The translations under genes were made by a program, and so were the position numbers. The notes under the pieces were generated by a model. It saw nothing but the letters and a program-made list of their open reading frames with translations, was not told where the DNA came from and made no database searches. Positions 33,218-42,186 of a stretch of 64,000 bases of DNA are shown one piece after another (position 1 is the stretch's first letter; each line of letters starts with the position of its first letter). Source of the stretch: Streptomyces polyasparticus (lineage in GTDB: Bacteria > Actinomycetota > Actinomycetes > Streptomycetales > Streptomycetaceae); contig NZ_JACTVJ010000028.1 in the NCBI RefSeq assembly GCF_014493765.1, forward strand, positions 91,988 through 155,987, in the 5' to 3' direction.

Positions 33218-34411
33218 TCAGCCCTTCACGCACACCACCTGCTTGAGCTTCGCCACCACCTGGACCAGGTCACGCTGCTGGTCGATGACCTTCTCGATCG
33301 GCTTGTACGCGCCGGGGATCTCGTCCACGACGCCGGAGTCCTTACGGCACTCCACGCCCCGCGTCTGCTCCTCCAGGTCGCGCGTCGAGAAGCGGCGCTT
33401 GGCAGCGGTACGGCTCATCTTGCGACCCGCCCCGTGCGAGGCGGAGTTGAAGGACTTCTCGTTGCCGAGGCCCTTCACGATGTACGAGCCGGTGCCCATC
33501 GAGCCCGGGATGATCCCGTACTCGCCGGAGCCCGCACGGATCGCTCCCTTACGGGTGACGAGCAGGTCCATGCCCTCGTACCGCTCCTCCGCCACATAGT
33601 TGTGGTGGCAGGAGATCTCGCGCTCGAACGTCGGCCTGGCCTTCTTGAACTCCCTGCGGATCACGTCCTTGAAGAGCACCATCATGATCGCGCGGTTGTA
33701 CTTGGCGTACTCCTGCGCCCAGTACAGGTCGTTCCGGTACGCCGCCATCTGCGGGGTGTCCGCGATGAAGACTGCGAGATCCCGGTCGATCAGGCCCTGA
33801 TTGTGCGAGAGCTTCTGGGCCACTCCCATGTGGTGCTCGGCAAGTTCCTTGCCGATGTTGCGCGATCCGGAGTGCAGCATGAGCCACACCGAACCGGACA
33901 TGTCGATACATACCTCACAGAAGTGGTTGCCGGATCCGAGCGTTCCCATCTGCTTAGTGGCCCGTTCCTGACGGAACTTGACCGTTTCCGCGACCCCGTC
34001 GAACCGCCCCCAGAAGTCATCCCACCCCGCCATGGCAAACCCATGAAACCGCCCCGGATCCACCATCGACTCATGCATCCCCCGCCCCACCGGAATCGCC
34101 TGCTCGATCTTGGAGCGCAGGCGGGACAGGTCGCCCGGGAGGTCGTTGGCCGTGAGGGAGGTCTTGACCGCGGACATGCCGCAGCCGATGTCGACGCCGA
34201 CCGCCGCCGGGCAGACCGCGCCGTGCATCGCGATGACGGAGCCGACCGTCGCGCCCTTGCCGTAGTGGACGTCGGGCATGACGGCGAGGCCCTTGATCCA
34301 CGGGAGCGTGGCGACGTTCTGCAGCTGCTGCATCGCGCCCGCCTCGACCGAGGCCGGGTCGGTCCACATGCGGATGGGAACCTTCGCTCCCGGTACCTCT
34401 GCATAACTCAT
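33218..34411 (-). CDS. rtcB: RNA-splicing ligase RtcB
   Basis: A 397-aa RtcB-type 3'-phosphate/5'-hydroxyl RNA ligase. Metal and GMP-site motifs: MPDVHYGKGATVGSV, VGVDIGCGMSAVKTS, GTLGSGNHFCEV, MLHSGSRNIGKELAEHHM, and SHGAGRKMSRTAAKRRF, where the His of SHGAGR is the nucleotidyl acceptor. It uses GTP and Mn2+ to seal RNA ends, in tRNA or 16S repair. The ATG 34411 (MSYAEVPG) is the start. It stands alone: no rtcA, rtcR or archease is visible, and the upstream 215 bp are shared with a divergent lipoprotein gene. Confidence 0.93.
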   Translation of the reverse strand: MSYAEVPGAKVPIRMWTDPASVEAGAMQQLQNVATLPWIKGLAVMPDVHYGKGATVGSVIAMHGAVCPAAVGVDIGCGMSAVKTSLTANDLPGDLSRLRSKIEQAIPVGRGMHESMVDPGRFHGFAMAGWDDFWGRFDGVAETVKFRQERATKQMGTLGSGNHFCEVCIDMSGSVWLMLHSGSRNIGKELAEHHMGVAQKLSHNQGLIDRDLAVFIADTPQMAAYRNDLYWAQEYAKYNRAIMMVLFKDVIRREFKKARPTFEREISCHHNYVAEERYEGMDLLVTRKGAIRAGSGEYGIIPGSMGTGSYIVKGLGNEKSFNSASHGAGRKMSRTAAKRRFSTRDLEEQTRGVECRKDSGVVDEIPGAYKPIEKVIDQQRDLVQVVAKLKQVVCVKG

Positions 34412-34626
34412 GGAATGCTCAACCCCCGTATGACATAAGAAAATTCTCAGAACGCAAATACCGGGGCCAAGGTCAACAAAAGGGACGGTTGGTCGGCCAT
34501 CACAGCGGCGCGTGCGATACACATTGTGTTCACCGGCCTTTGTGCGGCGCCAATGCTTTTCGTCGTGCGGGGACGGACCGGACCACCGCAGACCAGCCGA
34601 CCCCGCGCCCGAAGGAGGCCCGCACC

Positions 34627-35511
34627 GTGCGGCACAAGAGGTATCTGGCGGGCGCACCCTTGCTCGCCGCGGTGCTGCTGACGGGCTGCACCTCCGGCGG
34701 CGACGACGCTGCGGGGGGTGACGACGGCAAGTCGGGCGCTTTCGCGACCTCGCCGGCGAAGACGGCCGAGCCCGGCAGGTACGACACGCTCCTTGAGCCG
34801 TGCACGGCGGTGGACCAGGGCACACTGGACTCGCTGCTGCCCGGGATCGAGGAACTCCCCGATGAGCAGCGGGAGAAGGCGTACGCGGGCACGTCGGCCA
34901 TAACGTTCGACACGGACCGCAGGGCGGGCTGCCGCTGGTCGTCACAGTCCGCGGACTCGGCGTACCGGCTGCATGTGGATTTCGAGCGCGCGGTGTCGTA
35001 CGACGACGCGGAGAGCGATGACGAGCTCGCGGCGCGGCTGTTCCTGGCGAAGCAGGTCGCGGCGGATCTGCCGGAGCCGGTGACGGACGAGGGGTCGGAC
35101 GAGGAGGCGGACGAGGGTCCGCAGGAGCCGTCCGGCGACGGGACGGCCGAGGGCGGGAGCACCGGGGCGTCCGGGAAGCCGTCCGCCACGCGCAGTCCGG
35201 GGAGCGCGGAAGGCGGGGATCCGGAGCAGGACAAGCCGACCGGGTCGCCTTCGTCCGCTCCGCCGGAGGGTCTGGAGCCGCGTGTGCTCGACGATCTTGC
35301 GGATGAGGCGTTTCTGGACGATGTGCTGGGTTCGGCGGAATCGGCCGCGCGTCAGCGGGTGGTGACTGTGGTGTTCCGCACGTCGAATGTGCTGGTGACG
35401 GTCGAGTACACGGCTCAGCCGGCCTCGGTGAAGGAGACGCCGGACAGCAAGGAACTGCAGGACAGGGCAAGGGTTCTGGCCGGAAAGCTGGCCGAGCAGT
35501 TCACCGAGTGA
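34627..35511 (+). CDS. DUF3558-type lipoprotein 1
   Basis: A 294-aa lipoprotein. GTG 34627 follows AGGAGG by 8 bases. Leader KRYLAGAPLLAAVLLTGC has lipobox LLTGC. The N-terminal mature part YDTLLEPCTAVDQGTLDSLLPG and RAGCRWSSQSADSAYRLHVDFE carry the two spaced cysteines and pattern of DUF3558. A long acidic Pro/Ser/Gly linker (residues about 160-230) separates it from a C-terminal domain with VVTVVFRTSNVLVTVEYTA. It is followed by a related lipoprotein gene. Function unknown; likely surface or solute binding. Confidence 0.82.
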   Translation: MRHKRYLAGAPLLAAVLLTGCTSGGDDAAGGDDGKSGAFATSPAKTAEPGRYDTLLEPCTAVDQGTLDSLLPGIEELPDEQREKAYAGTSAITFDTDRRAGCRWSSQSADSAYRLHVDFERAVSYDDAESDDELAARLFLAKQVAADLPEPVTDEGSDEEADEGPQEPSGDGTAEGGSTGASGKPSATRSPGSAEGGDPEQDKPTGSPSSAPPEGLEPRVLDDLADEAFLDDVLGSAESAARQRVVTVVFRTSNVLVTVEYTAQPASVKETPDSKELQDRARVLAGKLAEQFTE

Positions 35512-35656
35512 GCGTGGCGCGGGTCACCGCGGTCCGCTTCCGGTTTCCTCACGGGGCTGTGCGCCACCGCGTACCGTGGCTGGGCGGAACCACAGGGGGC
35601 TCCTGCCGCACCGGCGTCCCCGGAACCGAACCGCACGACTGATGAGCGAAGGAACC

Positions 35657-36484
35657 ATGCACCGAAAAGGACCGCGATTCACCCGCATTCTCGCCGCCTG
35701 CGCCGTTGTTCCGGTGGTCATGACCGCCGCGGCGTGCTCCTCGGACTCGGGCGACGGCGGCGACAAGAGCGACTCCGGCGCGAAGTCCTCCGCCTCCCAG
35801 AGCGCTGACGGCAAGGACAAGGCGGCGAGCCTGGCCGAGGCCGCGTACAAGCAGCTGCCGGCCGCCTGCAAGGTGGTGTCCTCGAAGACGATCGAGGACT
35901 TGGTGCCCAAGGTTGACGACAAGTCGGGCAAGACGGGCAAGTCCTCCGATGTCAGCACGCGTAGCAGCTGCTCCTGGAAGGGCCTCGACAACAACGGTGT
36001 CGACGGCTCGCAGTTCCGCTGGCTCTCGGCCTCGCTGATGCGCTTCGAGTCGGAGGAGGGCCTGGGCAGCGCCGAGACGCGCGCCAAGGACTACTTCAAG
36101 AAGCAGGCCGCCGCGGCCGCCGCCGCGGAAGGCGCCAAGAACGTGAAGTCCGAGCCCGCCGACGGTATCGGCGACTCGGCCGTGACGGTCAGCTATGACC
36201 TCGACAAGGGCAAGCTCGGCGACTACAAGCAGCAGACGGTCGTCACCCGGATCGAGAACGTCGTGCTGACCCTCGACTACAACGGCGCGGGTCTCGCGGG
36301 CGAGAAGGCCCCGAAGGCCGAGGAGATGGTGAAGGACGCCGAGAAGGCCGCGAAGGAAGCGGTGGCCTCGGTGACGGCAGCCAACAAGCCGGGCGCTTCC
36401 ACGGAGCCGTCGGACAAGGCGTCCGGCGAGCCCTCCCAGAAGACCTCCGCCAAGCCGTCCGCCAAGGCCTCCGCCAAGTCGTGA
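35657..36484 (+). CDS. DUF3558-type lipoprotein 2
   Basis: A 275-aa lipoprotein. ATG 35657 follows GAAGGA; another ATG at 35642 is possible. The leader ends MTAAAC (lipobox). The mature part has LPAACKVVSSKTIEDLVP, STRSSCSWKGLDNN and VTVSYDLDKGKLGDYKQQTVVTR, arranged like the preceding protein, so the two look like diverged tandem paralogues. The C-terminus is Lys/Ser/Ala-rich. Function unknown. The stop TGA begins a 23-bp repeat. Confidence 0.78.
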   Translation: MHRKGPRFTRILAACAVVPVVMTAAACSSDSGDGGDKSDSGAKSSASQSADGKDKAASLAEAAYKQLPAACKVVSSKTIEDLVPKVDDKSGKTGKSSDVSTRSSCSWKGLDNNGVDGSQFRWLSASLMRFESEEGLGSAETRAKDYFKKQAAAAAAAEGAKNVKSEPADGIGDSAVTVSYDLDKGKLGDYKQQTVVTRIENVVLTLDYNGAGLAGEKAPKAEEMVKDAEKAAKEAVASVTAANKPGASTEPSDKASGEPSQKTSAKPSAKASAKS

Positions 36485-36549
36485 CCGCGGACGTACGCGA
36501 GCGGTGACCGCGGACCTGCGCGAGCCGTGACCCCGGACGTACGCGAACT
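36481..36549 (+). repeat. 23-bp tandem repeat starting at a stop codon
   Basis: Units at 36481-36503, 36504-36526 and 36527-36549, each GTGACCSCGGACSTRCGCGA plus three bases. The first contains the stop of DUF3558 lipoprotein 2 (TGA 36482-36484). Confidence 0.92.
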
Positions 36550-36596
36550 TCCGTAAGCCGAGCACCAAAACACCCGCATCACCGCACGCCACAAGT

Positions 36597-36619
36597 CCGG
36601 CCATTCACCCGATGGCCGG
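36597..36619 (+). terminator. Possible terminator before the DUF2637 gene
   Basis: An 8-bp perfect stem CCGGCCAT/ATGGCCGG (36597-36604, 36612-36619). A second short hairpin, CCGGGGG/CCCCCGG, lies at about 36702-36718, between this and the next ribosome binding site. Confidence 0.5.
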
Positions 36620-36754
36620 GCTTCGGCGATACCGGCCCACGGCCACCCGTACACATGTGCCAGGCTGTTGCGCGCAAACGGGTCCGGGCGGGCTGTGTAT
36701 TTCCGGGGGCAGCCCCCGGACCCCCGGCGGGCAGGCACTTGGAGGGGATCACGG

Positions 36755-38191
36755 GTGGCAGCGCCACTGAAGCTGACGCGGACACACCGGATACTGATCG
36801 GCGTGGTGGTCGCGGGAGCGGTCATCATCGCGGCCATCGGCTTCGCGGGCAGTTACGCGGCCGTGCGCGAGCTCGCCGAGGACAAGGGCTTCGGGAAGTT
36901 CTCGCTGGTCTTCCCGATCGGCATCGACGCGGGCATCTGTGTGCTGCTCGCCCTCGATCTGCTCCTGACGTGGATCAGAATCCCGTTCCCGCTCCTTCGC
37001 CAGACGGCGTGGGTCCTGACGGCCGCGACGATCGCGTTCAACGGCGCCGCGGCCTGGCCCGATCCGCTGGGCACGGCGATGCACGCGGTCATCCCGGTCC
37101 TGTTCGTGATCTCGGTCGAGGCCGCGCGGCATGCGATCGGGCGGATCGCGGACATCACCGCCGACAAACACATGGAGGGTGTGCGTCTCACGCGCTGGCT
37201 GCTCTCCCCCGTCCCCACCTTCCTGCTGTGGCGCCGGATGAAGCTCTGGGAGCTGCGGTCCTACGACGCGGTCATCAAGCTCGAACAGGAGCGCCTGGTC
37301 TACCGCGCCCGGCTGCGCTCCCGTTACGGCCGCGCCTGGCGCCGCAAGGCCCCCGTCGAGTCCCTCATGCCGCTGCGCCTGGCGCGCTACGGCGTCCCGC
37401 TCGCGGAGACGGCCCCTGCCGGGCTCGCGGCGGCCGGTATCGAGGCGCCGCAACTTCCGGCGTCCACCCCGCAGTTGGAGGCCCCCGGGTCCGTCAAGGA
37501 CGCGCCCGGCGCGGAGCAGCCGGTGGAGATCCCGCAGGAGTGGCCGACGAATCACGACAGCCCGTGGTTCGCGACCCCGCAGCAGCCGCAGCAGCTCCAG
37601 GCGGGCCAGCCGGGCCGGCCTCCGTACGAGACGTATGAGCAGCAGGCGTACGAGCAGCAGCCCTACGGTCAGCAGGCACACGCCTACGCCGAACAAGCCG
37701 GACAGCCCGGTCAGCCGGGGCAGCCGCAGCAGTACGAGCGGACCTACTCGCCCGAGCCGCCGTACGAGGAGTGGTACGAGGAGCAGCCGGCCGAGGCCTT
37801 CGACAGCTCGCAGACCGGCGAGTTCCGCATCCCCGCGGGCCCGAACCGTACGCGTGCGCTGAACATCCCGGGCCAGCGCCAGGAGCAGCAGGCCGAGGAG
37901 CCGGCGGAGTCCCTCGGTGCCGACGCGACGGACGAGGAGGAGGCCCCGGCGCCGGCCGGGCTGCCGGACGACGTGACGCGCGAGGAGGCGTACTTCACCG
38001 CGTTCCGCAAGTACGTCAGCGAGCACGGGGACTTCCCGAACGCCCGCCAGTTCGGCATCTATCTGCAGGACCTGTACGGCGTGAAGGGCCGCAGCGGGGG
38101 CCCCCTCACGGAGTCCACCCTCCGCCCGTTCATCCGCGACTTCCGCGCGCGCTACCAGCAGGAGCTGGACTCGGAGGAGTACATCGCGTAA
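36755..38191 (+). CDS. DUF2637 membrane protein
   Basis: A 478-aa protein. GTG 36755 (preceded by GGAGGGG) is the start. Four N-terminal membrane helices: ILIGVVVAGAVIIAAIGFAG, LVFPIGIDAGICVLLALDLLL, WVLTAATIAFNGAAAW and MHAVIPVLFVISVEAARHAIG. This is the DUF2637 pattern shared with spread (Spd) proteins of actinobacterial plasmids. It is followed by WLLSPVPTFLLWRRMKLWE, a Gln/Pro/Tyr-rich linker (about 230-420), and a C-terminal domain SEHGDFPNARQFGIYLQDLYG. Chromosomal copies are of unknown role; membrane-linked DNA transfer or spreading is suggested by relatives. Confidence 0.82.
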   Translation: MAAPLKLTRTHRILIGVVVAGAVIIAAIGFAGSYAAVRELAEDKGFGKFSLVFPIGIDAGICVLLALDLLLTWIRIPFPLLRQTAWVLTAATIAFNGAAAWPDPLGTAMHAVIPVLFVISVEAARHAIGRIADITADKHMEGVRLTRWLLSPVPTFLLWRRMKLWELRSYDAVIKLEQERLVYRARLRSRYGRAWRRKAPVESLMPLRLARYGVPLAETAPAGLAAAGIEAPQLPASTPQLEAPGSVKDAPGAEQPVEIPQEWPTNHDSPWFATPQQPQQLQAGQPGRPPYETYEQQAYEQQPYGQQAHAYAEQAGQPGQPGQPQQYERTYSPEPPYEEWYEEQPAEAFDSSQTGEFRIPAGPNRTRALNIPGQRQEQQAEEPAESLGADATDEEEAPAPAGLPDDVTREEAYFTAFRKYVSEHGDFPNARQFGIYLQDLYGVKGRSGGPLTESTLRPFIRDFRARYQQELDSEEYIA

Positions 38192-38204
38192 TTCAGCTCA
38201 ACTT

Positions 38205-38297
38205 CAGCCCCTGCGGCGCTTGAGCAGATCCGAACGAAGTTCGGATGCCGGGGTCCGGGGCAGAGCCCCGGTTTCGGGAAGGGGCGGGGAGGGGAAA
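38205..38297 (+). repeat. Three-hairpin intergenic repeat, copy B
   Basis: It begins CAGCCCCTGCGGCG. Hairpin 1 is CTGC/GCAG, hairpin 2 the 8-bp ATCCGAAC/GTTCGGAT stem (38228-38246), hairpin 3 CCGGGGC/GCCCCGG. It follows the DUF2637 stop by 13 bp and precedes a separate terminator. Confidence 0.92.
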
Positions 38298-38302
38298 CGA
38301 AA

Positions 38303-38331
38303 ACGGCGCCGCCCCAAGGGGACGGCGCCGT
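38303..38331. terminator. Terminator between DUF2637 and lysS
   Basis: A long GC stem with one bulged base, ACGGCGCCG-CCCC with GGGG-ACGGCGCCGT, lies at 38303-38331, 12 bp before the lysS stop. It is suitable for both convergent transcripts. Confidence 0.8.
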
Positions 38332-38342
38332 CGACGTGAGCG

Positions 38343-40088
38343 TCAGGCTCCCAGCAGCTTGCGCACCCGGTCCGCCCCCACCGCGAGCAGCAGCGTGGGC
38401 AGGCGCGGGCCGGTGTCGCGGCCGACGAGCAGGTGGTACAGGAGCGCGAAGAACGAGCGCTGGGCGGTCTTGATCTCCGGCGGGAGCTCCTTGGGACCGG
38501 CATCGGCCGAGAAGCCGGCCTGGACCTTCGGCACTCCGTAGACGAGGTGCGTCAGACCGTCGAGGGACCAGTGCTCGTCCAGGCCCTCCAGGAGCAGCCG
38601 CAGGGACTCGCGGCCCTGTTCGTCGAGGGCGGCGAGCGCCTCCGTGTCGGGCTCGGTCCGCACGATCGTGCGGGACTCCGCCGGTACGTACTTGGCGATC
38701 CAGGCCTCGGCCTTGTCGAGCCGGGGCCGTACGAGGGCCAGATCGCCGACCGGGTTCGCCGGGTCGAGCTCGGTCAGGATGCGCAGCGTCTGCTCCGCGT
38801 CCCCGGCCGTCACATCGGCGACCGAGGCGAGCGTGCCGTACTGCAACGGGCGCTCGGTGCGCGGCAGTTCACCCGCGGCGGTACGGGCGGCACGGCCGTG
38901 CGCGGCCGCGTCGGCCGGCAGCGCGGAGCCGTCGGCGACCTTGGCCTCCAGCTTGTCCCACTCGTTGTAGAGCCGCTGGATCTCCTGGTCGAAGGCGATC
39001 TTGAACGACTGGTTGGGCCTGCGGCGGGCGTAGAGCCAGCGCAGGATCTGCGGCTCCATGATCTCCAGGGCGTCGGCCGGGGTGGGCACCCCGCCCTTCG
39101 ACGAGGACATCTTGGCCATGCCGGAGATGCCGACGAAGGCGTACATGGGGCCGATCGGCTGCTTGCCGCCGAACAGCGTCACGATCTGCCCGCCGACCTG
39201 GAACGAGGACCCCGGCGACGAGTGGTCCACACCCGACGGCTCGAAGATCACGCCCTCGTACGCCCAGCGCATGGGCCAGTCGACCTTCCAGACCAGCTTG
39301 CCGCGGTTGAACTCGGAGAGCCGGACCGTCTCGGTGAAGGCGCACTCGTTGCAGACATACGTCAGCTCGGTGGTGTCGTCGTCGTAGGAGGTGACGGTGG
39401 TCAGGTCCTTGCCGCAGCCGCCGCAGAAGGGCTTGTACGGGAAGTAGCCCGCGCCGGAGCCGCTGCCGTCGTCCTCGCCCGCGGCGCCCGAGCCCTCGGC
39501 GGCCTCGATCTCGGCCTCGTCGAGGGGCTTCTGGGACTGCTTGGCCGGGGCCTTCTTGGTGCGGTACTGGGCGAGGATCGCGTCGATGTCGCCGCGGTGC
39601 TTCATCGCGTGCAGGATCTGCTCGCGGTAGACGCCCGAGGTGTACTGCGCGGTCTGGCTGATGCCGTCGAACTCCACGCCGAGCTCGGCGAGCGAGGCGA
39701 CCATGGCGGCCTTGAAGTGCTCGGCCCAGTTCGGGTGCTCCGAGCCCTTCGGGGCGGGCACGGCGGTCAGCGGCTTGCCGATGTGCTCGGCCCAGGACTC
39801 GTCGATCCCCGGGACACCGTTCGGCACCTTGCGGTACCGGTCGTAGTCGTCCCACGAGATCAGGTGCCGCACCTCGTAGCCGCGGCGGCGGATCTCGTCG
39901 GCGACCAGGTGCGGGGTCATGACCTCGCGCAGGTTGCCCAGGTGGATCGGGCCCGACGGGGAGAGTCCGGAGGCCACGACGACCGGTTTGCCCGGGGCAC
40001 GACGCTCCGACTCGGCGATGACGTCGTCCGCGTAACGGGAGACCCAGTCTGCGTTCTCTGGGGACTCCTGGTTCGTGCTCTGGGCCAC
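38343..40088 (-). CDS. lysS: Class I lysyl-tRNA synthetase
   Basis: A 581-aa archaeal-type class I LysRS. The HIGH-like box is PSGPIHLGNLREV; the KMSKS box is ISGMAKMSSSKGG. Between them is a zinc-binding pair CGGCGKDL and CNEC. Other words: VRHLISWDDYDRYRKVPNG and YARRRPNQSFKIAFD. It charges tRNA-Lys. Start GTG 40088 (MAQSTNQES). Its gene diverges from argS, as I recall for S. coelicolor. A 267-bp gap holds both promoters; no T-box or leader is recognised. Confidence 0.94.
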   Translation of the reverse strand: MAQSTNQESPENADWVSRYADDVIAESERRAPGKPVVVASGLSPSGPIHLGNLREVMTPHLVADEIRRRGYEVRHLISWDDYDRYRKVPNGVPGIDESWAEHIGKPLTAVPAPKGSEHPNWAEHFKAAMVASLAELGVEFDGISQTAQYTSGVYREQILHAMKHRGDIDAILAQYRTKKAPAKQSQKPLDEAEIEAAEGSGAAGEDDGSGSGAGYFPYKPFCGGCGKDLTTVTSYDDDTTELTYVCNECAFTETVRLSEFNRGKLVWKVDWPMRWAYEGVIFEPSGVDHSSPGSSFQVGGQIVTLFGGKQPIGPMYAFVGISGMAKMSSSKGGVPTPADALEIMEPQILRWLYARRRPNQSFKIAFDQEIQRLYNEWDKLEAKVADGSALPADAAAHGRAARTAAGELPRTERPLQYGTLASVADVTAGDAEQTLRILTELDPANPVGDLALVRPRLDKAEAWIAKYVPAESRTIVRTEPDTEALAALDEQGRESLRLLLEGLDEHWSLDGLTHLVYGVPKVQAGFSADAGPKELPPEIKTAQRSFFALLYHLLVGRDTGPRLPTLLLAVGADRVRKLLGA

Positions 40089-40355
40089 GATGAGCAGGCC
40101 TTCCACTAAGCGTGCGTTTCGGATGGGGCGCGGTGCCACTCCGCGCGACCCCCATTCTCCCAGAAGCGCGACGGTGCCCGCCCGCGAGTATCGGCGCCCC
40201 GCCTGCCGCGGGCAGTCGTGCCGCAGGGCGGCACGGGTGGGCGCGGGTGGGCGCGGCACACCCCGCCGGAGGCCCCCTTTTACTGACGCGAACCGAGACC
40301 GCGTCTCGTGGGAGAATTCGTAGGCCCAAGCACCCGACCACAGGAACGGCACCCA

Positions 40356-42116
40356 ATGGCCTCGGTCACGTCCCTCACCGCAAGCGTCCACGCACGGCTC
40401 TCCGCCGCCCTGACTTCCGCGCTGCCGGAAGCCGCCGGCGCGGACCCGCTGCTGCGACGCAGCGACCGGGCGGACTACCAGGCCAACGGCATCCTCGCGC
40501 TCGCCAAGAAGAACAAGGCGAACCCGCGGGAGCTCGCCACCCAGGTCGTCGCGCAGATCGAGAACGGCGGCCTGCTCGCCGACATCGAGGTCTCCGGCCC
40601 GGGCTTCCTCAACATCACGGTCTCCGACAAGGCGATCATCGAGACCCTCGCCGCCCGGTACGCGGACGGCGCGCGGCTCGGCGTACCGCCGAAGGACAAG
40701 CCGGGCGTCACCGTCATCGACTACGCGCAGCCGAACGTGGCGAAGGAGATGCACGTCGGCCACCTGCGGTCCGCCGTGATCGGCGACGCCCTGCGCGGCA
40801 TGCTCGACTTCACCGGCGAGCAGACCATCGGCCGGCACCACATCGGCGACTGGGGCACCCAGTTCGGCATGCTCATCCAGTACCTGATCGAGCACCCGGG
40901 CGAGCTGGCCCCGGCCGATGAGGTCGACGGCGAGCAGGCCATGTCGAACCTGAACCGGGTCTACAAGGCCTCGCGGGCCGTCTTCGACTCCGACGAGGAG
41001 TTCAAGGAGCGGGCCCGTAAGCGGGTCGTGGCCCTGCAGTCCGGCGACGAGGAGACCCTGCGGCTCTGGCAGCAGTTCGTGGACGAGTCGAAGGTCTACT
41101 TCCACTCGGTCTTCGAGAAGCTGGACATGGAGGTCAGGGACGACGAGATCGTCGGCGAGTCCGCGTACAACGATCTGATGCCCGAGACGGCCAGGATGCT
41201 GGAGGAGTCGGGCGTCGCCGTCCGGTCCGAGGGCGCGCTCGTGGTCTTCTTCGACGAGATCCGGGGCAAGGACGACCAGCCCGTGCCGCTGATCGTGCAG
41301 AAGGCGGACGGCGGCTTCGGCTATGCGGCCTCCGACCTCTCGGCGATCCGCAACCGGGTCTTCGACCTGAAGGCCACCGACCTCATCTACGTCGTGGACG
41401 TGCGGCAGTCGCTGCACTTCAAGATGGTCTTCGAGACGGCCCGGCGGGCCGGCTGGCTGACCGACGAGGTCACCGCGCACAACATGGGGTACGGCACGGT
41501 GCTCGGCGCGGACGGCAAGCCGTTCAAGACCCGTGAGGGCGAGACGGTGAAGCTGGAGGATCTGCTCGACGAGGCGATCTCGCGTGCCGCCGAGGTCGTG
41601 CGGGAGAAGGCCAGGGACCTCACCGAGGAGGAGATCCAGGAGCGGGCCGCGCAGGTCGGCATCGGCGCGGTGAAGTACGCGGACCTGTCGACCTCGCCGA
41701 ACCGGGACTACAAGTTCGACCTGGACCAGATGGTCTCGCTCAACGGCGACACGTCCGTGTACATCCAGTACGCGTACGCCCGGTGCCAGTCCATCCTGCG
41801 CAAGTCCGAGGGTGACACCCCGGTCGCGCACCCGGAGCTCGAACTCGCCCCGGCGGAGAGGGCGTTGGGCCTGCACCTGGACGCGTTCGGCGAGACGGTC
41901 TTCGAGGCGACCGCAGAGTACGCGCCGCACAAGATCGCCGCGTACCTGTACCAGTTGGCGACCCTGCTCACCAAGTTCTACGACCAGTGCCCAGTGATCA
42001 AGCCGCGCCCCGAACAGGATGTGGTGGAGAACCGCCTCTTCCTGGTCGACCTGACGGCCCGGACCCTGCACAAGGGCATGGCGCTGCTCGGCATCCGGAC
42101 GCCCGAGCGGCTCTGA
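40356..42116 (+). CDS. argS: Arginyl-tRNA synthetase
   Basis: A 586-aa class I ArgRS of full length. The N-terminal Add-1 domain has [22 protein letters not shown]; the HIGH box is [20 protein letters not shown], followed by [19 protein letters not shown]; the DALR anticodon domain covers the last 130 residues ([14 protein letters not shown]...). No canonical KMSKS is seen, as is usual for ArgRS. ATG 40356 is chosen over a longer frame. It is followed by a strong bidirectional terminator. Confidence 0.96.
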   Translation: MASVTSLTASVHARLSAALTSALPEAAGADPLLRRSDRADYQANGILALAKKNKANPRELATQVVAQIENGGLLADIEVSGPGFLNITVSDKAIIETLAARYADGARLGVPPKDKPGVTVIDYAQPNVAKEMHVGHLRSAVIGDALRGMLDFTGEQTIGRHHIGDWGTQFGMLIQYLIEHPGELAPADEVDGEQAMSNLNRVYKASRAVFDSDEEFKERARKRVVALQSGDEETLRLWQQFVDESKVYFHSVFEKLDMEVRDDEIVGESAYNDLMPETARMLEESGVAVRSEGALVVFFDEIRGKDDQPVPLIVQKADGGFGYAASDLSAIRNRVFDLKATDLIYVVDVRQSLHFKMVFETARRAGWLTDEVTAHNMGYGTVLGADGKPFKTREGETVKLEDLLDEAISRAAEVVREKARDLTEEEIQERAAQVGIGAVKYADLSTSPNRDYKFDLDQMVSLNGDTSVYIQYAYARCQSILRKSEGDTPVAHPELELAPAERALGLHLDAFGETVFEATAEYAPHKIAAYLYQLATLLTKFYDQCPVIKPRPEQDVVENRLFLVDLTARTLHKGMALLGIRTPERL

Positions 42117-42133
42117 TCACGCCTGATGCGTCA

Positions 42134-42175
42134 CGAGGAGGGCCCCGCCGGAACGAACCGGCAGGGCCCTCCTCG
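42134..42175. terminator. Bidirectional terminator after argS
   Basis: A 12-bp outer stem CGAGGAGGGCCC/GGGCCCTCCTCG and a second inner stem of CGCCGG/CCGGC type lie between the argS stop and the convergent Lrp-family gene (stop at 42187). Confidence 0.9.
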
Positions 42176-42186
42176 TACGACGGCGC

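Noticed and set aside
40089-42071. Long N-terminal extension of lysS antisense to argS
   Set aside because: The extension is the complement of argS; the LysRS family starts near GTG 40088.
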